DNA of 64,000 nt from JBKBKN01 sp046294625 (GTDB taxonomy: Bacteria > Bacteroidota > Bacteroidia > M30B66): positions 32,416 through 96,415 of the forward strand of contig JBKBKN010000012.1 in assembly GCA_046294625.1 (NCBI GenBank), in the 5' to 3' direction. How positions within the stretch are numbered: position 1 is the stretch's first letter; every line of letters begins with the position of its first letter. This document shows, piece by piece, positions 57,989-64,000 of the stretch. The position numbers and the translations under genes were made by a program. The notes beneath the pieces were generated by a model that was not told the DNA's origin, did not search any database, and was given only the letters and a program-made list of their open reading frames with translations.

Positions 57989-60061
57989 ATGAAAAACATA
58001 GGGAATACTGTTAAAATCAACTCACCGGAGTCGGCAAAGGCGAGAATTGAAGAGCTAACGACCATAATAGACGAGCATAATTATCAATACTATGTGCTCG
58101 ATACACCCTCGATAAGTGATTTTGAGTTTGACATGCTGCTGGAAGAATTAGCCTTGCTTGAAAACGCTTACCCTGAATTCAAATCACCCAATTCGCCTTC
58201 GCAACGTGTCGGAGGTGCAATCACTCAGAAATTTGAAAGTATTCAGCATGAAACACCTTTTCTAAGTCTTTCGAACAGTTACTCCAAAGAAGACCTGACC
58301 GAATTTGACCAACGCATCAGAAAAGCTGTAGGTGATGATTTTTCTTATGTATGTGAGTTGAAATTCGATGGAGCTGCCATAGGAGCGAAATATGAAAAAG
58401 GTAAATTGGTTCAGGCCTTTACCCGCGGCGATGGGTCTCAAGGCGATATTATTACCAATAACATCAAAACGATTCGTAGCATCCCTCTTCTCTTGAAGGG
58501 AGATTATCCGGAGAAGTTTGAAATCAGAGGGGAAGTCTTCATGCCATTGAAAAGCTTTGAACGCCTCAACAAAGCAAGAGAAGAAGAACTAATCGAATCA
58601 GGATTTAACGAAGAAGAAATTGCTGAACGATTATTTAAAAACCCGCGCAATGCTGCATCAGGCAGTTTAAAAATGCAAGATCCGGCAGAAGTTTCTACAC
58701 GTGGATTAGATTGTTTTTTTTATGCCCTACTCGGTGATCAATTGCCAACGCAGTCGCATTATGAAAACCTTCAAGAAGGGAAAAAGTGGGGTTTTAAAGT
58801 TTCGGAGCACATGAAGAAATGCGCTTCACTACATGAAGTATTTTCATTCATCGAGCATTGGGAGCAGTCGAGATTTTCTTTGCCATTTGAGATCGATGGG
58901 ATAGTGATTAAAGTCAATGAATATGAGCGGCAACGGCAGCTTGGGTTTACTGCCAAATCGCCCCGATGGGCCATTGCGTTCAAATACAAAGCACAATCAG
59001 CTATTACCGTTTTGCAAAAAATTACTTATCAAGTTGGTAGAACAGGAGCTATTACGCCGGTGGCTAATCTCAAACCGGTTGCGCTGGCCGGCACCACCGT
59101 GAAAAGAGCCTCACTATACAATGCCGACTTTATAGAGAAAATGGATATTCGCGAAGGCGATACAGTATATGTGGAAAAGGGAGGAGAGATTATTCCCAAA
59201 GTTACTGCTGTAGATGTTTCAAAACGCGATTTGTTTTCCATCCCGCATCAATATGCTACTCATTGCCCGGAGTGTGGCACAGCCTTAATCAGAAAGGAAG
59301 GCGAAGCACTTCATTATTGTCCCAATGAAGATGGTTGTCCGCCACAAGCCATTGGAAAGATTATTCATTTTATCACCCGCAAGGCGATGAATATAGACAG
59401 CCTTGGGGAAAAAACCATTGAGCTACTTTACAAAGAAGGACTGATAAAAAATTATGCGGATTTGTATAGTCTAAGGTATGAGCAAATTTTGAGACTCGAA
59501 GGCTTTAAAGAACTATCAAGTCAGAATGTGATTAAAGGCATCGAAGCATCAAAACAAGTTCCATTTGAACGCGTACTTTATGCTTTAGGCATTCGATATG
59601 TGGGCGAAACGGTGGCTAAGAAATTGGCCAAGCACTTTGAAAACATCGATCAGCTAATATTGGCTTCCCGCGAAGACTTATTAGAAGTGTCAGAAATTGG
59701 AGAAGTGATAGCAGATAGTGTACTGGAGTTTTTTTCAAAGCCAAATAACCTTGAAATCATAACTTCATTGAAACAGGCTGGAATAAACTTTACTATAGAT
59801 CGCTCGCAAAATAAGATGGCTAGCGATAAACTGAAAGATAAATCATTTGTGGTATCCGGTGTTTTTACCCTATTTTCGCGTGATGAATTAAAAAATCTGA
59901 TAGAGATGCATGGAGGTAAAGTTTTAAGTGGTGTATCAGCAAAAACAGATTTTCTGCTTGCCGGAGAGAAAATGGGACCCGAGAAACTCAAAAAAGCTGA
60001 AAAACTAAAGGTGCCAATTATCTCGGAAACAGATTTTAAAAATATGATAGGCGAAGCATGA
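57989..60061 (+). CDS. ligA: NAD-dependent DNA ligase
   Basis: A 690-aa ligase sealing nicks with NAD+. The Ia domain (HNYQYYVLDTPSISDFEFD) is followed by the adenylation domain with K125 in CELKFDGAA (KxDG), then the OB fold. The zinc finger follows (about 427-450) with CPECGTALIRKEGEALHYC-type Cys residues, then helix-hairpin-helix repeats (KEGLIKNYADLYSLR and ALGIRYVGETVAKKLAKHF) and a C-terminal BRCT domain (from about 613, FVVSGVFTLFSRDEL). All parts are present. The stop overlaps the next ATG by 4 bases. Confidence 0.96.
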   Translation: MKNIGNTVKINSPESAKARIEELTTIIDEHNYQYYVLDTPSISDFEFDMLLEELALLENAYPEFKSPNSPSQRVGGAITQKFESIQHETPFLSLSNSYSKEDLTEFDQRIRKAVGDDFSYVCELKFDGAAIGAKYEKGKLVQAFTRGDGSQGDIITNNIKTIRSIPLLLKGDYPEKFEIRGEVFMPLKSFERLNKAREEELIESGFNEEEIAERLFKNPRNAASGSLKMQDPAEVSTRGLDCFFYALLGDQLPTQSHYENLQEGKKWGFKVSEHMKKCASLHEVFSFIEHWEQSRFSLPFEIDGIVIKVNEYERQRQLGFTAKSPRWAIAFKYKAQSAITVLQKITYQVGRTGAITPVANLKPVALAGTTVKRASLYNADFIEKMDIREGDTVYVEKGGEIIPKVTAVDVSKRDLFSIPHQYATHCPECGTALIRKEGEALHYCPNEDGCPPQAIGKIIHFITRKAMNIDSLGEKTIELLYKEGLIKNYADLYSLRYEQILRLEGFKELSSQNVIKGIEASKQVPFERVLYALGIRYVGETVAKKLAKHFENIDQLILASREDLLEVSEIGEVIADSVLEFFSKPNNLEIITSLKQAGINFTIDRSQNKMASDKLKDKSFVVSGVFTLFSRDELKNLIEMHGGKVLSGVSAKTDFLLAGEKMGPEKLKKAEKLKVPIISETDFKNMIGEA

Positions 60062-60615
60062 AAGCTACCATCGCAAATATTGTTTCACTCAGAGAATTAA
60101 ACAAGACCTTAAAAGGGAATACCCGAAGACGTGGCAACCCTGATATTTATAATGCAAAAAGCTTTGGTATTCTTTATGATGCCAGCACTGAACATGAATT
60201 TAAAGTAGTTAAAGAATTTTTCAAAGACTTACGTGTCTATGGAATTCAAGCCAATAGTTTGGGTTTTGTCAATCATACCGAAAAAACTTTTCATCCCTTA
60301 GCCCGCCCTGAGTCCGATTATTTCTTTAAACAGCATCTGAATTGGTACAATAAACCTGCAGGGGTGGAGGTGAATAATTTTATTGAGAAGCCTTTTGATC
60401 TTTTGGTGAATGTATCACTCATTGACTTTTATCCGCTTGATTTCATTGCAGCAGCATCAGCTGCCAAATGCAAAATAGGACGAAGCGAAGGTCGTTTCGC
60501 GCATATCTATGACATGGCAATTGAAACCAAAGGAATTACTGATAGCAAAACATTTGTTTATTTAATTATTCACATATTATCTCAAATCAATGCCCCCCAA
60601 AAATCTACTGTTTAG
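60058..60615 (+). CDS. DUF6913-type protein
   Basis: A 185-aa soluble protein without a known role. It lacks a signal peptide. The first half has NAKSFGILYDASTEHEFKVVKEFFKDLR, the second FDLLVNVSLIDFYPLDFIAAASAAKCKIGRSE; this alternating alpha/beta pattern suggests a three-layer fold. The same type of protein commonly lies between ligA-like genes and dapA in Bacteroidota, which is how I recognise it. It overlaps ligA by 4 bases and dapA by 26, so it is co-translated with both. No catalytic residues are evident. Confidence 0.65.
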   Translation: MKATIANIVSLRELNKTLKGNTRRRGNPDIYNAKSFGILYDASTEHEFKVVKEFFKDLRVYGIQANSLGFVNHTEKTFHPLARPESDYFFKQHLNWYNKPAGVEVNNFIEKPFDLLVNVSLIDFYPLDFIAAASAAKCKIGRSEGRFAHIYDMAIETKGITDSKTFVYLIIHILSQINAPQKSTV

Positions 60616-61483
60616 AGGCACCGGTGTAGCGATAGTTACACCATTCGATGTACAAGGAAATATCGATTTCAAAGCACTGGAGAAATTGGTTAACCACCTT
60701 TGTAATAATAAAGTGGAGTATCTGGTAGTGTTAGGCACAACCGGCGAATCTGTTACACTTGAAAAAGAAGAAAAACTAGAGCTGCTCGAAGCTGTCAAGC
60801 AATTTAACAACAATAGGGCGGGTCTTGTCTTGGGTTTAGGCGGAAACAATACGAAAGCGCTGCTCAAAGAAGCGAATGATTATAATTTAAAGGGGGTAGA
60901 TGCAATTCTCTCCGTCTCGCCTTATTACAATAAACCTTCACAGGAGGGCATTTATCAGCACTATAAAACATTGGCAGAATCATTTACCTTGCCTATTATT
61001 TTATATAATGTACCAGGACGTTCGGGAAGCAATATGACAGCCGAAACACAGCTGCGTCTTGCTCACGATTTCAAGAATATTATTGGAACCAAAGAAGCAT
61101 CGGGCAATCTTGAGCAAATCATGCAAATCATCAAAGATAAACCTAGTGATTTTTTAGTGATTTCAGGAGATGATGCACTCACCTTACCCATAATTGCCGC
61201 AGGTGGTGATGGCGTGATTTCTGTAGTAGCTAATGCTTATCCCGATCGTGTTGGAGACATGGTGCGATTGGCCTTAAACAATGAAATGGAAAAAGCTCGA
61301 AAATTGCATTATTCTTTACTCGACTTTATTAAATATTTATTTGCCGACGGAAGTCCATCGGGAATAAAAGCAGCGTTGAAAATTATGGATATCTGCGAAG
61401 AGCATGTGCGACAGCCATTGGCTAATGTGAAGCCAGAAATCTTCGAACATATCAACTTGCAGATCAGGAAAATTAAGAAATAA
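60590..61483 (+). CDS. dapA: 4-hydroxy-tetrahydrodipicolinate synthase
   Basis: Condenses pyruvate and aspartate semialdehyde in the lysine and diaminopimelate pathway. A 297-aa TIM barrel. Key residues are T50 and T51 (GTTGES), Y112-Y113 (SPYYNKP), Y139 (ILYNVPGRSG) and the Schiff-base lysine K168 (IGTKEASGNL). The start ATG lies 26 bases inside the DUF6913 gene in another frame. A good terminator follows. Bacterial cell-wall supply is the expected role. Confidence 0.95.
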   Translation: MPPKNLLFRGTGVAIVTPFDVQGNIDFKALEKLVNHLCNNKVEYLVVLGTTGESVTLEKEEKLELLEAVKQFNNNRAGLVLGLGGNNTKALLKEANDYNLKGVDAILSVSPYYNKPSQEGIYQHYKTLAESFTLPIILYNVPGRSGSNMTAETQLRLAHDFKNIIGTKEASGNLEQIMQIIKDKPSDFLVISGDDALTLPIIAAGGDGVISVVANAYPDRVGDMVRLALNNEMEKARKLHYSLLDFIKYLFADGSPSGIKAALKIMDICEEHVRQPLANVKPEIFEHINLQIRKIKK

Positions 61484-61484
61484 A

Positions 61485-61505
61485 AAAAGCGCTTAAAGCG
61501 CTTTT
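61485..61505 (+). terminator. Rho-independent terminator of dapA
   Basis: An 8-bp stem AAAAGCGC/GCGCTTTT (61485-61492 and 61498-61505) with a 5-base loop, 2 bp past the dapA stop. It also lies 17 bp past the 3' end of the opposite tRNA-His, so it may serve both. Confidence 0.8.
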
Positions 61506-61521
61506 CTTATTTCTTAATCAG

Positions 61522-61596
61522 GGTGGAAGATGGGGCTCGAACCCACGACCCTCGGAACCACAATCCGATGCTCTAACCTACTGAGCTACAACCACC
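61522..61596 (-). tRNA. tRNA-His (GTG anticodon)
   Basis: The minus strand folds as a cloverleaf: D arm GCTC...GAGC, anticodon stem TCGGA/TCCGA with loop TTGTGGT (anticodon GTG), TpsiC arm GTGGG-TTCGAGC-CCCAT. The extra G-1 opposite C73 is specific for His tRNAs and sets the 5' end at 61596. CCA is not encoded (the 3' end is followed by CT). The acceptor stem has tandem mismatches: GTGGTTG against CTTCCAC gives T-T at pairs 5-68 and 6-67. Confidence 0.9.
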
Positions 61597-61612
61597 GTTT
61601 GTTTTGAGAGCG

Positions 61613-61640
61613 CAAATATAGTAAGATAGTCAATTCGCAA
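61613..61640 (-). promoter_or_regulatory. Candidate tRNA-His promoter
   Basis: On the minus strand TTG (61640-61638), a 17-base spacer and TATATTTG (61620-61613) lie 17 bases before the tRNA 5' end. The -7 box is exact, the spacer slightly short. Confidence 0.5.
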
Positions 61641-61803
61641 TGCCTATTTTTAAAAAAATCATTTAGTGCTATGAATCATTTGAATTTGTTGTGAAAAGGC
61701 TGTTGATAGATCGTCTAAAGAAATTCAATATTTTATCATACTTTTGTGGAGTCTAATCTGATAGATGTGAACAAGCCGCCCTAATGCAATTGCTATGATG
61801 CGA

Positions 61804-61819
61804 GATGAAAAGTTTCATC
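61804..61819. promoter_or_regulatory. Inverted repeat GATGAAA-ag-TTTCATC upstream of the CNNM gene
   Basis: A perfect 7-2-7 inverted repeat, 35 bases before the ATG and past the TACTTTTG box at 61739-61746. The position in the leader fits an operator for a repressor or a translational hairpin. Confidence 0.35.
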
Positions 61820-61853
61820 GGACATCACTCGGCTATTCATTTAATTTCAAACT

Positions 61854-63179
61854 ATGATATCAGATATTTTACTTACACTTTTTTTAGTTTTTTTGAACGG
61901 TTTCTTTGTTGCTGCTGAATTCGCCATTGTAAAAGTTCGTCAGTCGCAAATTGATCTTAAAGTAACCCAAGGGAGTAATGTGGCTCCTGTTGCCAGACAT
62001 ATTACCGATCATCTCGATGCTTATCTTTCAGCAACTCAGCTTGGTATCACGCTTGCCAGTCTTGGGTTAGGTTGGATTGGTGAACCCGTGGTAGGCAAAG
62101 TCATAACGAATACATTTGAATTATTTGGAGCAAGTTTAAGCCCGGAATTGCTACACAATATTTCATTGCCTGTCGCATTTTTTCTTATCACTATACTTCA
62201 TATCGTTTTAGGTGAGCTAGCTCCTAAGGGAATTGCCATTCGTCATCCCTTGCAAACTACTATTGCCATAGCATTGCCATTGAAGTTCATTTACATTTTG
62301 TTTCGACCATTTATATGGATGCTGAATGGTTTGGCAAATCTGCTATTAAGAGCTATTGGAATCAAAACGCTCGACAATACCGATGTGCATACGGAAGAAG
62401 AATTAAGACTTATTCTCACTGAGAGTGAAGAAGGTGGCGCTATTAAATCTTCTGAACATGAATTGATTCAGAATGTGTTTGAGTTTGATGATAGGGTGGT
62501 TAAGCATATTTATGTGCCACGCTCCAAAGTGGTAGCCATCGATATTGATGATGACTTAGATAGTAACTTAAAAAAGCTTGTAGAAGAAGGGTATTCCAGA
62601 ATTCCCGTTTACAAAGAGTCTATTGACAATATTATTGGTATCATCCACAGCAAGGATTTAATCAAAAAATTGCTCCATGGAAAAATCAATGATTTGGAGC
62701 AATTTATTCGCCCCGCCTACTACGTTCCTATGAGCAAACGAGTAAACGATTTGTTGCGTGAGTTTCAAAGGCAGCATATTCAAATTGCCATCGTTACCAA
62801 CGAATTCGGCGGCACAGAGGGGATAGTGACCATGGAAGATATTATTGAAGAGTTGGTGGGAGAAATCCAAGATGAGTATGACGAAGAAAAACCGGTAGTG
62901 GAGCGGAAAAGCGATAATGAATTTATTGTGAATGCCACAGCTTCCATTTCAGATGTAAATGACCTTTTACCCCGTGCTATTGAAGAAAGTTCTGATTATG
63001 AAACCGTATCGGGCTATGTGAATTTTATCTTTGGCGGAATTCCGGCGGTGAATGATCATATTATCCATGATGGATATGAAATCACCATCTTGAAAAGGCT
63101 AAAGCAAAACGTGGAAAGTGTTGGTTTAAAATTGCTAACTGAGGAAGAAATAGCTCAAGCAAAGGAAGATGAAAACTGA
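61854..63179 (+). CDS. CNNM/CBS-domain membrane protein (HlyC/CorC family)
   Basis: A 441-aa integral membrane protein. An N-terminal DUF21/CNNM domain with about four helices (1-200, including FFVAAEFAIVKVRQSQ and LGELAPKGIAIRHP) precedes two CBS motifs (about 220-340, with VPRSKVVAIDIDDD and NIIGIIHSKDLI) and a C-terminal CorC_HlyC domain from about 355. Relatives act in magnesium or cobalt efflux; the old name hemolysin is not a statement about function. Its stop overlaps the start of the copper-type ATPase by 11 bases, so both are in one transcript and a metal-efflux role is plausible. A TACTTTTG box at 61739-61746 could be the promoter. Confidence 0.85.
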   Translation: MISDILLTLFLVFLNGFFVAAEFAIVKVRQSQIDLKVTQGSNVAPVARHITDHLDAYLSATQLGITLASLGLGWIGEPVVGKVITNTFELFGASLSPELLHNISLPVAFFLITILHIVLGELAPKGIAIRHPLQTTIAIALPLKFIYILFRPFIWMLNGLANLLLRAIGIKTLDNTDVHTEEELRLILTESEEGGAIKSSEHELIQNVFEFDDRVVKHIYVPRSKVVAIDIDDDLDSNLKKLVEEGYSRIPVYKESIDNIIGIIHSKDLIKKLLHGKINDLEQFIRPAYYVPMSKRVNDLLREFQRQHIQIAIVTNEFGGTEGIVTMEDIIEELVGEIQDEYDEEKPVVERKSDNEFIVNATASISDVNDLLPRAIEESSDYETVSGYVNFIFGGIPAVNDHIIHDGYEITILKRLKQNVESVGLKLLTEEEIAQAKEDEN

Positions 63180-64000
63180 TGGTGAAATAGGAGAATTAAT
63201 CATCCTACAGGTAGATGGCATGACCTGCACCAATTGCGCTGCAGGAATCGAAAAATCGCTAAAGAATAAGGGTCTGCAAAAGGTAGAAGTGAGCTTCCAG
63301 AATGGAGAAGTGATTTTTGAGCCCGTGCAAGCTCTACCGATAGAAAAGGTAAAAACAGAGATAGAAAAATTAGGTTATAAAGTTCGCAAAGAAGAGCAAA
63401 AGCAGACCACTGGAAGGTTCAGCCCACTTGAAATCCGATTTGGAATTTCTGCTATTTTAACGCTGCCTTTGTTGGCGCACATGTTTATTCACCACAGTTT
63501 GCTGAGTAATCCACTTTTTCAGCTTTCAATAAGCCTTCCTGTGATGTTTATCGGATGGAGTTTTTTTGGCAAAAGCGCATGGCATTCTTTAAAAAATCGG
63601 GTTCCCAATATGGACGTGCTTATCAGCATCGGCTCCACATCGGCTTTTCTTTATAGTTTATGGGGAACATGGCTCTATTATGGAACCGATCAAGTTCACC
63701 AGTTTATGTTCTACGAAACAGCTGCCACCATCATTACCCTGGTTTTGCTCGGGAATGTGTTGGAGCATCGCTCGCTTCGCCAAACAGGATCAGCCTTGAA
63801 GGAATTGGCTGCGCTGCAACCTAATTTCGCTAAAAAGGTGGTCATGAATGATTTACAAAGAACCATTCAAGAAGTAAAAACTACTGATGTTCAAGTTAAT
63901 GACCACTTAATTGCCGATACAGGCGAACGAATAGCTTCTGATGGTAAGGTAATCGAAGGTGATGCCTATGTTGATGAATCAATGATAACCGGTGAAAGCG
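63169..64000 (+). CDS. copA: Heavy-metal P1B-type ATPase, 5' part only
   Basis: A partial gene cut by the window edge; 277 codons are visible. An N-terminal heavy-metal-associated domain carries GMTCTNC (C20 and C23), followed by membrane helices from about residue 90, with HSLKNRVPNMDVLISIGSTSAF and an actuator domain up to DESMITGES at the very end (TGES is the dephosphorylation loop). The phosphorylation site and the CPC/CPH/SPC metal motif that fixes specificity lie outside the window, so Cu+ is the most likely but unproven ion. The ATG overlaps the upstream CNNM gene by 11 bases. Confidence 0.85.
   Translation, partial: MKTDGEIGELIILQVDGMTCTNCAAGIEKSLKNKGLQKVEVSFQNGEVIFEPVQALPIEKVKTEIEKLGYKVRKEEQKQTTGRFSPLEIRFGISAILTLPLLAHMFIHHSLLSNPLFQLSISLPVMFIGWSFFGKSAWHSLKNRVPNMDVLISIGSTSAFLYSLWGTWLYYGTDQVHQFMFYETAATIITLVLLGNVLEHRSLRQTGSALKELAALQPNFAKKVVMNDLQRTIQEVKTTDVQVNDHLIADTGERIASDGKVIEGDAYVDESMITGES

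Noticed and set aside
61854..63179. Hemolysin toxin
   Set aside because: CNNM/CBS/CorC_HlyC architecture points to ion transport; the hemolysin label is historical.

Overview
The window reads as a stretch of a Bacteroidota chromosome taken from a draft or metagenome-derived scaffold. It contains one run of ten Ns at 34005-34014. Three things support the phylum. First, promoters fit the Bacteroidota pattern TTG/TTTG-N19-20-TAnnTTTG and no Shine-Dalgarno pattern stands out. Second, five secreted proteins end in a type IX secretion (T9SS) C-terminal domain with a YPNPA motif. Third, gene neighbourhoods such as rplM-rpsI-rpsB-tsf, holA next to a stand-alone HsdR-N domain, ligA-DUF6913-dapA and the DUF2027/Smr protein are ones I know from this phylum. 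The class or order cannot be fixed from the window. No rRNA, CRISPR array, transposase, phage or plasmid gene was seen. There is one tRNA (His).

Layout. 0-2.4 kb: holA and an AMP nucleosidase, divergent from a small HsdR-N/PD-(D/E)XK protein. 2.4-8.9 kb: a fatty-acid beta-oxidation cluster read leftward, marR - 41-aa microprotein - fadN - fadA - fadE, sprinkled with hairpin repeats. 9-13.9 kb: aldo/keto reductase, malate dehydrogenase, an MscS channel, an exported protein and a receiver-only response regulator. 13.9-23.5 kb: a CrtI/CrtD carotenoid desaturase, a DUF4468 protein, glgC, a decayed gene, bioA with two overlapping downstream genes, a GAF-PAS histidine kinase and a membrane-anchored protein. 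23.9-27.6 kb: a compact leftward unit cruF - crtZ - crtY - lpxK - PNP. 28-33.3 kb: Fe-S assembly genes (sufA-type carrier, sufB, nfu-type scaffold, Mrp carrier) around a secreted esterase. 33.5-37 kb: a flippase-like membrane protein (split by the N gap), a GT2 glycosyltransferase and an orphan DppC-type permease. 37-44.3 kb: four large T9SS cargo proteins with a repeat-rich intergenic region. 44.6-48.5 kb: frr, pyrH, tsf, rpsB, rpsI, rplM. 48.9 kb: gapA. 50.3-53.4 kb: an A+T-rich polysaccharide trio. 53.6-55.5 kb: three exported TPR proteins. 55.5-61.5 kb: LpxL-type acyltransferase, rarA, ligA, DUF6913, dapA. 61.5-64 kb: tRNA-His, a CNNM/CBS membrane protein, and the start of a copper-type P-ATPase that runs off the window.

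How the genes work together. The carotenoid genes (CrtY-type cyclase, CrtZ hydroxylase, CruF-type 1'-hydratase and, 12 kb away, a CrtI/CrtD desaturase) together suggest a monocyclic, saproxanthin/myxol-like pigment. The fad genes have the same order and domain architecture as Bacillus fadN-fadA-fadE, but with a MarR regulator in place of the Bacillus TetR-type FadR. The most interesting unexplained items are: the 41-codon ORF wedged without a spare base between marR and fadN; a 19-bp perfect palindrome over the sufA-sufB promoter; the GGGACAC-core hairpin family; a 26-residue cationic amphipathic ORF; and tandem U-U mismatches in the tRNA-His acceptor stem. I did not find a clearly new multi-gene system such as a defence or secretion island.
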